64,000 nucleotides of DNA from Hydractinia symbiolongicarpus (GCF_029227915.1 NC_079889.1:6942001-7006000); one strand, 5' to 3'; counted from the stretch's first letter, positions 14,101 through 25,209 are shown. The notes: generated by a model from the letters alone, not told the origin. Translations and numbers: made by a program.

Positions 14101-17100
14101 TCTTAACTACCTTCACAGTCCTATAAAGGCTGTAATATGGCATTTTGCAGTCTAATAAAGGACTCACACGTAGATCACGTGGTTCCATCTGCCTGCGCAG
14201 GTTACCATTGGACTAGTTGTTCCAATCTCAATGCGCTACAACGTCCCAAGTCATTTTCATTAGCGCCGACGACTTAGAACGCGCTTAACTACGTGCACAG
14301 TCCTATAAAGGCTGTAATATGGCCTTTTGCAGTCTAATAAAGGCCTCACACGTAGATCACGTGGTTGTATCTGCCTGCGCAGGTTACCATTGTACTATTT
14401 TTTCCCGTCTCAATGCGCTACAACGTCCCAAGTCATTTTCCTTAGCGCCATGGCCTTACAACACTCTTAACTACGTGCACAGTCCTATAAAGGCTGTAAT
14501 ATGGCATTTTGCAGTCTAATAAAGGCCTCACACGTAGATCACGTGGTTCCATCTGCCTGCGCAGGTTACCATTGGACTAGTTGTTCCAGTCTCAATGCTC
14601 TACAACGTCCCAAGTCATTTTCACTAGCGCCGTCAACTTAGAACCCTCTTAACTACGTGCCCAGTCCTTTAAAGGCTGTAATATGGCCTTTTTTGCAGTC
14701 TAATAAAGGCCTCACACGTAAATCACGTGCCTCCATCTGCCTGCGCAGGTTACCATTGGACTATTCTTCCCAGTTTCATTGCGCTACAACGTTCCAAGTG
14801 GTTCTCCTTAGCGCTGTGACCTTAGAACACTCTTAACTACGTGCACAGTCCATTAAAGGCTGTAATAAGGCCTTTTGCAGTCTAATAAAGGCTTCACAAA
14901 TAAATCACGTGGTTTCACCTTCCTGCGCAGGTTACCGTTGGACTATTCCTTACAGTCTCAATGCACTACAACGTTCCAAGAGGTTTTCCTTAGCGCTGTG
15001 GCCTTACAAAACTTTTAACTACTTGCACAGTCCTATAAAGGCCGTAATATGGCCTTTTGCAGTCTAATAAAGGCTTCACAAATAAATCACGTGGTTTCAC
15101 CTTCCTGCGCAGGTTACCGTTGGACTATTCCTTACAGTCTCAATGCGCTACAACGTCCCAAGTCGTTTTCATTAGCGCCGTTGCCTTAGAACCCGCTTAA
15201 CTACGTGCACAGTCCTATAAAGGCTGTTATATGGCCTTTTGCAGTCTAATAAAGGCCTCACACGTAGATCACGTGGTTCCACCTGCCTGCGCAGGTTACC
15301 ATTGTACTATTTTTTCCCGTCTCAATGCGCTATAACGTCCCAAGTCATTTTCCTTAGCGCCATGGCCTTACAACACTCTTAACTACGTGCACAGTCCTAT
15401 AAAGGCTGTAATATGGCATTTTGCAGTCTAATAAAGGCCTCACACGCAGATCACGTGGTTCCATCTGCCTGCGCAGGTTACCATTGGACTAGTTGTTCCA
15501 GTCTCAATGCTCTACAACGTCCCAAGTCATTTTCACTAGCGCCGTCGACTTAGAACGCTCTTAACTACGTGCCCAGTCCTATAAAGGCTGTAATATGGCC
15601 TTTTTTGCAGTCTAATAAAGGCCTCACACGTAAATCACGTGCCTCCATCTGCCTGCGCAGGTTACCATTGGACTATTCTTCCCAGTCTCAATGCGCTACA
15701 ACGTTCCAAGTGGTTCTCCTTAGCGCTGTGGCCTTAGAACGCTCTTAACTATGTGCACAGTCCTATAAAGGCTGTAATATGGCCTTTTGCAGTCTAATAA
15801 AGGCCTCACACGTAAATCACGTGGTTCCATCTGCCGGTGCAGGTTACCATTGGACTATTCCTTCCAGTCTCAATGCGCTACAACGTCCCAAGTGGTTCTC
15901 CTTAGCGCTGTGGCCTTAGAACACTCTTAACTACGTGCACAGTCCATTAAAGGCTGTAATATGGCCTTTTGCAGTCTAATAAAGGCTTCACAAATAAATC
16001 ACGTGGTTTCACCTTCCTGCGCAGGTTACCGTTGGACTATTCCTTACAGTCTCAATGCACTACAACGTTCCAAGAGGTTTTCCTTGGCGCTGTGGCCTTA
16101 CAAAACTCTTAACTACGTGCACAGTCCTATAAAGGCCGTAATATGGCCTTTTGCAGTCTAATAAAGGCTTCACAAATAAATCACGTGGTTTCGCCTTCCT
16201 GCGCAGGTTGCCGTTGGACTATTCCTTACAGTCTCAATGCACTACAACGTTCCAAGAGGTTTTCCTTGGCGCTGTGGCCTTACAAAACTCTTAACTACGT
16301 GCACGGTCCTATAAAGGCCGTAATATGGCCTTTTGCAGTCCAATAAAGGCCGCAGACGTAAATCACGCGGTTTCAGCTGCCTGCGCAGGTTACCATTGTA
16401 CTAGTCGTTCCAGTCTCAATGCGCTACAACGTCCCCAGTCGTTTTCATTAGCGCCGTTGCCTTAGAACACTCTTAACTACGTGCACAGTCCTATAAAGGC
16501 TGTAATATGGCCTTTTGCAGTCTAATAAAGGCCTCACACGTAGATCACGTGTTTCCATCTGCCTGCGCAGGTTACCATTGTACTATTCCATCCAGTCTCA
16601 ATGCACTACAACGTTCCAAGAGATTTTCCTTAGCGCCATGGCCTTACAACACTCTTAACTACGTGCACAGTCCTATAATGGCTGTAATATGGCCTTTTGC
16701 AGTCTAATAAAGGCTTCACAATTAAATCACGTGTTTTCACCTGCCTGCGCAGGTTACCATTGGACTATTCCTTCCAGTCTCAATGCGCTACAACGTCCCA
16801 AGTGGTTCTCCTTAGCGCTGTGGCCTTAGAACACTCTTAACTACGTGCACAGTCCATTAAAGGCTGTAATATGGCCTTTTGCAGTCTAATAAAGGCCTCA
16901 CACGTAAATCACGTGGTTCCATCTGCCTGTGCAGGTTACCATTGTACTATTCCATCCAGTCTCACTGCGCTACAACGTCCCAAGTGGTTCTCCTTAGCGC
17001 TGTGGCCTTAGAACACTCTTAACTACGTGCACAGGCCTTTTGCAGTCTAGTAAAGGCCTCACACGTAGATCACGTGTTTCCATCTGCCTGCGCAGGTTAC

Positions 17101-17602
17101 CATTGTACTATTCCATCCAGTCTCAATGCACTACAACGTTCCAAGAGATTTTCCTTAGCGCCATGGCCTTACAACACTCTTAACTACGTGCACAGTCCTA
17201 TAATGGCTGTAATATGGCCTTTTGCAGTCTAATAAAGGCTTCACAATTAAATCACGTGTTTTCACCTGCCTGCGCAGGTTACCATTGGACTATTCCTTAC
17301 AGTCTCAATGCACTACAACGTTCCAAGAGGTTTTCCTTGGCGCTGTGGCCTTACAAAACTCTTAAGTACGTGCACAGTCTTATAAAGGCCGTAATATGGC
17401 CTTTTGCAGTCCAATAATGGCCGCAGACGTAAGTCACGCGGTTTCAGCTGCCTGCGCAGGTTACCATTGTACTAGTCGTTCCAGTCTCAATGCGCTACAA
17501 CGTCCCGAGTCGTTATCATTAGCGCCGTTGCCTTAGAACACTCTTAACTACGTTCGCAGTCCTATAAATGCTGTAATATGGCCTTTTGCAGTCTAATAAA
17601 GA

Positions 17603-18200
17603 CCTGATAGTCTTGTGAGCTATTCCAGAGACTAAAAGCGTAAGTTGGCAATAATCAACGTAGACATTAAGTTATATATAATAACATAAAATTGATTAAA
17701 ACATTTACTATTCATGAAATGTTTTTTTAACTCCCTTTAATTATACGCTAGAGAAGAAATGAATCGGCACGTGCGTGAAACAATAAAATGTCTTAATTAA
17801 ACGCTGGTGTGGCAAAAGAGGTAATCAAAATGTTGAACACACAAAAGATAAGTCTCCAGAGCTACCCTCAACGGAACGCAAAACGCACGAATCATAGGTG
17901 TTCAACGTGTTCGTTCCATCAAGCACCAAACTTACAAAAGATCTGCTAAAATTGTTAGAAGCTCTCTTGATAGAAAAATGTGTGAGAGCTTTAATGAATA
18001 TTTTTTGGTAAAGTGACCAACAATTTTTATCAATAACGATATATTTCGACTTTTATAGTTGTCATCAGGTAAAATCTAAAATAATAGTTAATACAGATTA
18101 AAACAAAAGTATCTACAACATACGTTCACTATACTAAAAAATATTAAAATGATATTAAAATTTTATCAAAAGAGTGTGACTTTTAAACTCGTCTTTTGTA
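17603..18200. other. AT-rich unassigned DNA at the satellite edge
   Basis: The satellite ends abruptly and is followed by about 600 bp of AT-rich sequence. I see no convincing reading frame, terminal repeat or RNA gene. The right part may be the decayed 3' end of the Penelope-like element that becomes readable at about 18230. Confidence 0.5.
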
Positions 18201-18229
18201 TTTAACGATGGTTTAATGTCATTTATAAA

Positions 18230-19440
18230 AAGAGCTTCCAAAATCAATAAGTGCCGTTGAGACTTCAAGGTCGATAAAATTTTAACTTTTCCATTGATAG
18301 TATACATTCGCAGCTATTAAAATGTAAGCCCACCGGACTGGAAACTCTTGAATGCTCCTTTATGAGGGTGATAAGATGCCACTGACATAGCGCGAATTAC
18401 ATCGCAACAAATTTCATAGACCACACCACTTTTAAAGGCCTTATCAACTGGTTGTTTCAGGGAAGGAAGAACAGTTTTCAACTTTCTTAACCATGTAATA
18501 TCTTTTTAGCTTTCTCTAAACTTTCGTTTATATATGACCATGTACTACAAGCTCTAATTATCCGATGTACCATTCCTGTCACCAGGCATGGAAGTTCATT
18601 AATAAACCTGTGTCCGTCTTTTTGCTATACCAAGTTGACTCAAGCAATCCATTTTGTTTACGGTAATTAACATATCTAAGAACGGCAATTCAACGTTTCT
18701 TTCATTTCCAACCGTAAATTTTAATGATGGATGAAGATTGTTGATATTCTGTAACACGTTTTCAATCTGGTTCATCTTTATATTTCTCAAATAATCATTC
18801 ATATATCTTGCAAATAGACTAGCATCACCTTTTACGATCTTATCAAATTTGTGCATCCAGCCGTTTGCGCGAGGAGGGGCTCCCATCGCTAAACCATCAA
18901 CTTAGCGGTAGTAACCATCGTTTGTTAACATAATAACGTTACAGCTACAAATCTTGAGCAATTTTGTGAAAGTTATTTTATCAACTAGAGTATAATAACT
19001 GTGCACTCTTCGATGGCTTCATATACAGGTACATTTGTATACAGAGATGTTACGTCAAAACTAATAAGCTGTTCACCCTCTTTATGGTCTTTAAACTATC
19101 CGCAATGCTTTTCGTAGAATAGTTTGTTTTGCATTCATCTACTACAGAAAGCCATTCAGCTACTTGGTTTGCAATATTAAAATAGGCAGAGCCTGGCATT
19201 GATAGGACTGGGTCGTACTGGAACTGGTGGTTGACTGCCAATAGGCTTCAGCTTATTGTACAAACTTCGGGAAATTTTATTTTGATTCTTCAATGATTTC
19301 AGCAATGTTATGACTCGTTCTTCCTCTTTTAGTATGGGACTTTAATGAATACCTTAAAATAAATTGCTTGCAAAATCCACACGTAATAATAACTTCTTCA
19401 TGTGAAGGTATCAGTAACCTTTTATTAGCCGTTTAAACTT
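18230..19440 (-). pseudogene. Penelope-like element reverse transcriptase remnant
   Basis: Read on the minus strand, pieces of a Penelope-type reverse transcriptase appear in the right order. An upstream block (19050-19241) has SMPGSAYFNIANQVAEWLS. A frame-shifted block at about 19000-19050 has SFDVTSLYTNVPV, the family's palm motif A region. A third block (18599-18886) has AMGAPPRANG followed by RYMNDYL and then NNLHPSLKFTV and PFLDMLI. The catalytic YxDD box reads YMND, so one aspartate is lost. Several frameshifts and stops separate the blocks, and the GIY-YIG endonuclease part is not recognisable. This is a dead copy. The order and wording of the motifs make the family call firm, but the element's ends are not visible. 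Confidence 0.8.
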
Positions 19441-19449
19441 TGTTTAATT

Positions 19450-19857
19450 TTTTAAATTGCTGAGTCAGCAGATAATTTTTATTGACTTCTGTTTTAAAAC
19501 AAACCTTGGGTTGCTTGTATCAAAAGGCGGTGCGGAAAACTTTGATACTCTTGTCACAAAATACATGTTTGAGTACCTGAAGAAAAATAAATCAGTGGGA
19601 GAGTCCCCCAACAATATCGACCCTCTTTTAACCCCCCCCCCCCCCCCCCAGCTGCCATCATCAGTCAGTTCCGCAGTATATGGTGACCCTTCCCAGAGAA
19701 AAGCAAAAATCAACGAACGCACCTATTTCAACTTTCAGTGACATTATAACATATTACCTTACAAGTTGTATTTTTGTTGTTACTTTTTCAAAATATTTAA
19801 CAAAGATAATTCTGATTTTTTAACCACCCGCCATTGTTATCATTGATTTGATAAAGG
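19450..19857. other. No gene seen; contains an 18-base C tract
   Basis: Open frames here on both strands are short, overlap each other and match nothing I know. The stretch holds a run of 18 C at 19632-19649. Homopolymers of this length are error-prone in sequencing, so frame calls across it are unsafe. Confidence 0.5.
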
Positions 19858-20493
19858 CTAAAATTCAGCATCGTAGTTTTGAGCAACTAGCACATCATTT
19901 GGATTAACTACCTCTTGTCTAATTTCACAAAAGTTATGTAGTAGAAAAAAACAGGAATGAATTACAACAGAAAGTCCTTAAGATTTATGTCCATTTCTCT
20001 CCTTAAACAGCCAAACCGAGCTTTTAATCGCCCAAATGCGCACTCGACAGCTATTCTTGCTGAGGATAAACGTTGACCAAAAAAAAACGTTCGCTAGAGT
20101 TCTTCCCCCTTTCGAAAATTCCATCATTAAAAATAGTAGTAAAGGATATGCTGGGTCTCCTAACATGAAAACTGGTACTGCAGACTCCCCTTCGACAATG
20201 GTTCTTTCGCATTTTTGGATAGTTCCATCTCTAAACAATTCATTTAAGGTAGAATTTACAATCTACATTATTATACCCGTATACGTCTGTCTGTCTGTCA
20301 CGTAAAATGGTAGCTTAGCTGCTCAAGTAGCGAGACGCACGCAATGCGGTAAAAAAGGACGGGCGAACCCGTGGATTTTTCCACGGGCAACAGACTAGTT
20401 TGATGTAAAATTACCCTTTCTGCTGGCATAATATGTTGGCCTTTTTGATTTTCATGTACGTACCGTTAACAGCACCGATACATTAGGCGAAAC
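19858..20493 (-). pseudogene. Harbinger (PIF/HARBI1-like) transposase remnant, 3' half
   Basis: On the minus strand the sequence reads as the DDE nuclease of a PIF/Harbinger transposase. From upstream to downstream I see CIGAVNGTYMKIKK (near 20465, first catalytic Asp region with D changed to N), then FRDGTIQKCER, VFMLGDPAYPLL (near 20150, second Asp) and ERNGHKS. Beyond a frameshift at about 19935 comes HNFCEIRQEVVNPND. About 35 codons between the first two blocks are replaced by an unrelated insert (20265-20402). The gene is cut at 20493 by Polinton 1 and resumes at 35595. Internal stops and frameshifts show it was already decaying. Confidence 0.82.
20265..20402. repeat. Small insert with a CCCGTGGA hairpin inside the Harbinger remnant
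   Basis: This stretch interrupts the transposase reading. It starts with ATTATACCCG and a CTGTCTGTCTGT run and ends with a perfect hairpin at 20368-20387 (CCCGTGGA, 4-base loop, TCCACGGG). It looks like a small non-autonomous repeat or a fragment of one. I could not find target duplications, so the borders are approximate. Confidence 0.4.
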
Positions 20494-20816
20494 AAAGATA
20501 GGAAAAGGCCGATCCTAGGACAATCATGTCAAATAAGCGTGCATATCCGTTAAATCAACGTAAAAAAGGCCCATACCACCCCTTAGCGATTAATATTCCG
20601 TACCATTCCACGTCAAATTATAGATCATCCACGTTAAATCAACGATAAAAGAGTCCATAAAATCCATGAGCACTTTACCACTTTACGTTAAATTATGGAT
20701 CATCCACGTCAAATCAACGATATCTGTCCAAAACCCCCTCCCACCCCCTCCCCGTCCCATGGGTCCCTCCCCACCCTCCCCTGCCGTGTCTCCAAATTAT
20801 AGTGATATGTGTCTAT
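20494..20816 (+). repeat. Left terminal inverted repeat of Polinton 1
   Basis: This 323-bp arm pairs with 35271-35589 in inverted orientation, with scattered differences. Its outer part contains repeated ACGTYAAAT modules: TCATCCACGTTAAATCAACG (from 20624) recurs about 75 bp further in as the same block with one change. Its inner part is C-rich, with CCCTCCCCACCCTCCC at 20765-20780. The arm runs into the last codons and the stop of the PolB gene. Confidence 0.9.
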
Positions 20817-23800
20817 AATGTCCTCTTGCCAGTGTGGTAATACCATCTTCCAAAATTATGCGTTTATCATCATCGGCATTGAGCGCCAGTTTATTTGTTT
20901 TTATTGTGTGAACATCGTGCTTAATAGATCGAAATGTCATTTGGGTTCTGTAAATGTTCTCACCCTCAAACAGGCATCTCTTATAATCAGCGAAACCTAT
21001 GGTCTCCCTTACCACACATTTCTTCACCCCCTTACACCTCTTATCCTCCTTACCACATAGTTGTTTGTATGCATAGGTCTTAGCTCTTAGGGCTACAAAC
21101 TCAGCCATCACCTTACCACCTAACTCGTCCTTCATCAGCCCAATGATCTTTTTATTCAAACCTAATGGTAGAGGTCTACCATCTTCCTTATCATACCCCG
21201 ATGTGTCAAATCTCGCAGACACATTATCGGCGATATCTCTGTAAAAGTCGTTGGTTTTGATGTGGTATACGAATGAATCAGTATCCATGTAACACAGCTT
21301 CACGTCATCACCATATTTCGGTTTCATGTAATCATAGTGAAACTCGTACATAATCATCTTGGACATGTCGAGAATTGCCAGTCCCATGTATATCGGCTTA
21401 TTCATTTTGATCTTGATCTTGGACATCTCTATACCCATCAGTGCTTCCGAGAACCATGTGCTACCCTTGAAGTTTGGTTTCATCACCAGCTTCTCATACT
21501 GTTCCTTCTTCGTAGCCAAGCGTATATCCTTGTGTTTACGCTGATTCTCCATTGTCTTACCAAAGAACGAATTGTTCATAAGCTTGAAAAAGTCCTTCTC
21601 AAAGTCATTAGTTGATTTAGTACGCAAATCAGTGTTAAAATCTATGTACGACTTCAACCACGCACTCTGATTAAATCTCAAGACTCTATGAACCTTATCA
21701 AGAACAAGACCATGCTTCAACGCCTGATCAAGCGCACGGATATGGATGATGTAGTTTGTCTTGTCCGAAAGACATGGTGTCAGCTTCTCGACCCCATTGA
21801 TAACCTTCCTCTCGGGCATGAAAGGAAGGTCGTTATGAGAATCATTAAGTTCCCGTGGGTAACTAACATCAACCTCAAGGAAGTACCCCCTATCACCATC
21901 TTCATCGGCTAATTTTGAAATAAGTTCGGATGTGAAATCGGAAACCATTATCTTCCCCGTCCTAGGAGAGTTTACCACACGATTAAAAGTGTTGGTTACA
22001 GGATCGTGAACAACTTTTCTAGGAGTATATGGATTTTCCTCTTTCACCTCTTCCTCCTCTTTCACCTCTTCCTCTCCACTGTCCTTTTTATAAAAACCCA
22101 TGATCTTATCCTTCATGGTTTTGAAAGCTTTTGTTGTTTTATCCTTAATAGCCTTAGGTACATGATTTATCAACCAGTCTCTCCATTCAATCAACTTGCT
22201 TTTCACAATAGGTCTGGTTTTAATCATTTCTTGCTCTTCAAACAAATCCATGTCGTGTTGGCTAGTACCGGATCTCGAGGGTGCCGGTACGGGTTCGGGC
22301 AATTTACTAACGTCATTAACCCACTCAAACCCTCCGGTGGGCATCTTCTGTATCATGGCCCATCCATACAGATTGTTAGCATCAAGATACTGCAGATAGG
22401 TTGTATCTTCCGAAGTATTATACATATCGCCCATATATGGATTGTTGGCCTTGGCGTAGCGGTGGACAGCCTGACACAATCCACCCCTAATACCGCTTTC
22501 AATGAACGTGACCATCTCAATATCAGACAATAGATCTAGACTAACCCCGGTCTTTTTCAGACATGCTTGCCAAGTTAATCCAGGAGTTGTGTAAAAATGC
22601 GCTGGATCTAGTTTGTAGTATCTCAAACACGTCTCTCTGAATGTCTCAAACACACCGGCGAGCAATAGAACATCTGTATTGAGATAGATGTCATGATATT
22701 CACCTAGATCCTTAATATCAAAGGCTTTCCAAACCTTCTGAGCATGCTCATAGTCAGCATCACTGATGTGACTCATGTTAAGCTCGCTATAAAAGTCATC
22801 CTTTGACGGGAGCTCAGTTTTATTAAACCTATCGAATGAGTTAACATACTCATATGGGTATACACCTTTTCTCAACAGCAACCTGAACTGCTCATCGTTT
22901 CCCGTGTGCATATTACGGAACTTTTCAAGTAAACTCTGCTTATCAAGATTTTTATTGCAACCGACATCACATTCACCACATTTTCCGTGAGCAATATAGT
23001 TTTCATCAATATATTCAAACGAGCAGCCAGAGTTACACTCATCACATCTCATGTTGTTAACACCCGCGAGATTCGCACTAAGATTGTTCAAGCCGCTTGA
23101 CATAAATCTAAACGAATCTATGAATCTTAGCTTTATCTTTTTGTCCTTAGTTTCACCATTTTTGTTAATATATTCACCAACCTTAACATCGGTCGAGAAA
23201 GAGATATATTTCTCCTTATTCTCTGCGATTACACCCATACCATCCTCTCCGTACTTCCTTGCAAGCTCCTTAATGAATAAATGCGCATCATATCCGCTCA
23301 GATTGTGGAATACAACCGGAATATAATTAGGAACCTTGTAACGCAGATTACATTCCTGATGGGCGGATCCGCGAAACTTACCAGTGAAATGACAGTGATC
23401 CCTAACCTTGATGTCATCATCACCATCAAATTCCTTCATACAAATGTGGCAAACCTCGGATCTATTGAAACCGTCACGCTCCTCATCCGTCAGTGGATCC
23501 ATTTCCTTCTGAGGAAACATGTTATATAACCTTTCAGCCTCGGAAACCACATGATCCACAAAGCGAGGAACACAGTCCTCATCACGGTAAAGATTAAGAG
23601 GGTTGGGAACTTCACCATGAGCATATTTACTATAACAACAGAATCCGGTTGGGACATGTTTACCAACTTTCTCGGTTGATGATCCGCCTTTTCTCTCATC
23701 CTCGGGCAATTCTTGTGTAAAAGCTTCGAAATCGGCATAAATGATGAATGGAACCTTGAGCTGAAACTTACCATCAGTGAAGGTTAAGGTGCTACCCTCT

Positions 23801-25209
23801 TTAGGGAGTTGAACCTTAGCAGCATCATTATCCTTGCAATACTCAAAGTGCTCATCCCTTTTCTGTTCGCTTGGAAAACCGGAGAGACAATTCAAGCAAT
23901 AATGCTCTTTATGTTCATGCTTTGAGTTGGCCTTGCTCAGGACACCGCTCAGGTTCTTAACAGCGATATAATGCCTCTTATCCCCTTCACACAGTAAAAA
24001 CAAAACAACCGTCTCATCCCGGTCAAGATGCTTCGACTTTCGACACATATAGACACCCTCTATGTCATCTTTTGTCAAAACATGCACAGCGATATCAGGG
24101 TTCCTTCTCTCAAACAAATCTATCTTGTTTAGTGCCATTGGGAAAGATAGACCATCCCAATTGCACTTGTCTTCAAACTTCTTAAGGTTTGATATTCGTT
24201 CAGGATGATTATCAATCTTATCATGATATAAGGCAGCTAAAACGGCCCATTTGAAGCATTCATCATCTTCATTTTTGGGATTGATCACGGAGAACTTACC
24301 ACTGAAATTCTTGGGTAGCGGCAAGTAAGATCTACCTCTAGTTAATTTTAGTTTGTGAAAGTCTACATGCATATGTAGGATCCTTTCGATTGTGAATCCG
24401 CTGGCGGGTAGAGCAGGGTTCTCAATCTGCTCAATTATTTTATTACACATCCGATCGAAAACATCAGAAATGTCATCGTGGGCGTGCAGTATCTCCATAT
24501 AGCTATTGAAAGCTTTATCGACATGTACACACGGGGCATCGGTCGAGCTGGCGTCCTCCTTTACCCATTTCACCCACAGGGTCGACTGAGTCTTCAGCGA
24601 CTTCTTCTGCCCGAGCACGTCACTCATCAACCTCTTGACGACATGCTCGACCTTTTTTAGAAAAAACTTGACATTCTTCCCACCATCCGAGTTTATCTTG
24701 AAACGTTTGTATGAACGGTCAAACGCTTCCTCAATAGGTGTATATGGATTTTCCTCTTTCACCTCTTCCTCCTCTTTCACCTCTTCCTCTCCACTGTCCT
24801 TTTTATACAAACCCATGATCTTATCCTTCATGGTTTTGAAAGCTTTTGTTGTTTTATCCCTAATAGCCTTAGGTACATGATTTATCAACCAGTCTCTCCA
24901 TTCAATCAACTTGCTTTTCACCTGGGGTCTAGTTTTAGCCATTTCTTCCTGCTCAAACATATCCATGTCCGTACCGGATCTCAAGGGTCTCGGTGCCGGT
25001 CTCGGTGCTGGTACGGGTATAGATCCACCAGATCCTAGAAACGCCTCTAGAGATTTGTATCCCGGGTCTGGTACTGGTCTAGGCATCGGTATTGGTCTGG
25101 CAGGTCTCGAGGGTCTCGGCGCTGGTACTGGTCTGGCGGGTCCCGGTCTAACCGGTGCTGACACTGTAGTGGGTGTCAATAATTCAACAACCGTATTTCT
25201 CGAAGTCAT
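20797..25209 (-). CDS. Protein-primed family B DNA polymerase (Polinton 1)
   Basis: This 1470-residue polymerase should copy the element's DNA from a protein primer. In order I see: a Pro/Arg/Ala-rich N-terminus (to about residue 60); a C2HC-like finger (HYCLNCLSGF, about 434); exonuclease motif I with ADFEAF (about 490); an endonuclease VII-like Cys/His cluster (CHICMKEF to AHQECN, about 586-623); exonuclease II GYDAHLF (about 641); a further Cys cluster; palm motif A DANNLYGWAM (about 940); motif B NSFFGKTMEN (about 1212); and motif C YMDTDSF (about 1307). All catalytic residues are present and the frame is open throughout. Unusually, residues 968-1091 contain a copied N-terminal segment inserted between motifs A and B. 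A TATAAAA box lies about 45 bp upstream of the ATG. The stop lies inside the left inverted repeat and inside a hairpin. Confidence 0.95.
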   Translation of the reverse strand: MTSRNTVVELLTPTTVSAPVRPGPARPVPAPRPSRPARPIPMPRPVPDPGYKSLEAFLGSGGSIPVPAPRPAPRPLRSGTDMDMFEQEEMAKTRPQVKSKLIEWRDWLINHVPKAIRDKTTKAFKTMKDKIMGLYKKDSGEEEVKEEEEVKEENPYTPIEEAFDRSYKRFKINSDGGKNVKFFLKKVEHVVKRLMSDVLGQKKSLKTQSTLWVKWVKEDASSTDAPCVHVDKAFNSYMEILHAHDDISDVFDRMCNKIIEQIENPALPASGFTIERILHMHVDFHKLKLTRGRSYLPLPKNFSGKFSVINPKNEDDECFKWAVLAALYHDKIDNHPERISNLKKFEDKCNWDGLSFPMALNKIDLFERRNPDIAVHVLTKDDIEGVYMCRKSKHLDRDETVVLFLLCEGDKRHYIAVKNLSGVLSKANSKHEHKEHYCLNCLSGFPSEQKRDEHFEYCKDNDAAKVQLPKEGSTLTFTDGKFQLKVPFIIYADFEAFTQELPEDERKGGSSTEKVGKHVPTGFCCYSKYAHGEVPNPLNLYRDEDCVPRFVDHVVSEAERLYNMFPQKEMDPLTDEERDGFNRSEVCHICMKEFDGDDDIKVRDHCHFTGKFRGSAHQECNLRYKVPNYIPVVFHNLSGYDAHLFIKELARKYGEDGMGVIAENKEKYISFSTDVKVGEYINKNGETKDKKIKLRFIDSFRFMSSGLNNLSANLAGVNNMRCDECNSGCSFEYIDENYIAHGKCGECDVGCNKNLDKQSLLEKFRNMHTGNDEQFRLLLRKGVYPYEYVNSFDRFNKTELPSKDDFYSELNMSHISDADYEHAQKVWKAFDIKDLGEYHDIYLNTDVLLLAGVFETFRETCLRYYKLDPAHFYTTPGLTWQACLKKTGVSLDLLSDIEMVTFIESGIRGGLCQAVHRYAKANNPYMGDMYNTSEDTTYLQYLDANNLYGWAMIQKMPTGGFEWVNDVSKLPEPVPAPSRSGTSQHDMDLFEEQEMIKTRPIVKSKLIEWRDWLINHVPKAIKDKTTKAFKTMKDKIMGFYKKDSGEEEVKEEEEVKEENPYTPRKVVHDPVTNTFNRVVNSPRTGKIMVSDFTSELISKLADEDGDRGYFLEVDVSYPRELNDSHNDLPFMPERKVINGVEKLTPCLSDKTNYIIHIRALDQALKHGLVLDKVHRVLRFNQSAWLKSYIDFNTDLRTKSTNDFEKDFFKLMNNSFFGKTMENQRKHKDIRLATKKEQYEKLVMKPNFKGSTWFSEALMGIEMSKIKIKMNKPIYMGLAILDMSKMIMYEFHYDYMKPKYGDDVKLCYMDTDSFVYHIKTNDFYRDIADNVSARFDTSGYDKEDGRPLPLGLNKKIIGLMKDELGGKVMAEFVALRAKTYAYKQLCGKEDKRCKGVKKCVVRETIGFADYKRCLFEGENIYRTQMTFRSIKHDVHTIKTNKLALNADDDKRIILEDGITTLARGHYRHISL
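22021..22306 (-). repeat. Copy of the PolB N-terminal segment inserted in the palm region
   Basis: This segment is a direct repeat of 24736-25000, nearly identical at the DNA level. Both encode KSKLIEWRDWLINHVPKAI followed by the acidic EEEVKEEEEVKEENPYTP stretch. The downstream copy sits between palm motifs A and B, where the two other PolB genes in this window run straight through without it. A similar piece also forms the N-terminus of those other polymerases, so the N-terminal position is the original one. Confidence 0.9.

Larger units (their letters stand above)
1..17602. repeat. 182-bp satellite DNA array (about 97 monomers, continues off the left edge)
   Basis: Tandem monomers of about 182 bp fill this interval head to tail, and the window begins inside one. 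Each full monomer carries the same landmarks: TATAAAGGC, then GGCCTTTTGCAGTCTAATAA, then a CACGTG or CACGCG box, the palindrome CCTGCGCAGG, and a CAATGCGCTACAACG block. At least three monomer subtypes alternate. They differ after AATAAAGG: CCTCACACGTAGAT, CCGTAGACGTAAAT or CTTCACAAATAAAT. Shortened monomers of about 81 bp recur (for example near 870), where TTACCAT joins directly to GGCTGTAAT. The last recognisable monomer stops at about 17602, where AATAAAG runs into unrelated AT-rich DNA. Short frames of 66-93 codons repeat in every monomer only because the repeat is homogeneous; 182 is not a multiple of 3, so no frame runs through the array. A centromeric or heterochromatic role is possible but not shown. 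Confidence 0.97.

Noticed and set aside
68-17417. Dozens of 60-125 codon frames in the satellite, most starting MAFCSLIKAS
   Set aside because: They are copies of one frame created by the repeat; the 182-bp period shifts phase, subtype differences are not codon-like, and there is no sign of a gene or start context.
1-17602. CRISPR-like array (regular repeats)
   Set aside because: Repeats are contiguous with no unique spacers, and the unit is 182 bp; this is a eukaryotic satellite.
19457-19741. Overlapping plus and minus frames across the poly-C tract
   Set aside because: They shadow each other, depend on a homopolymer, have low-complexity Pro/Gly content and match nothing known.
22006-22533. 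175-codon plus-strand frame opposite PolB
   Set aside because: Antisense shadow of a well-supported polymerase gene.
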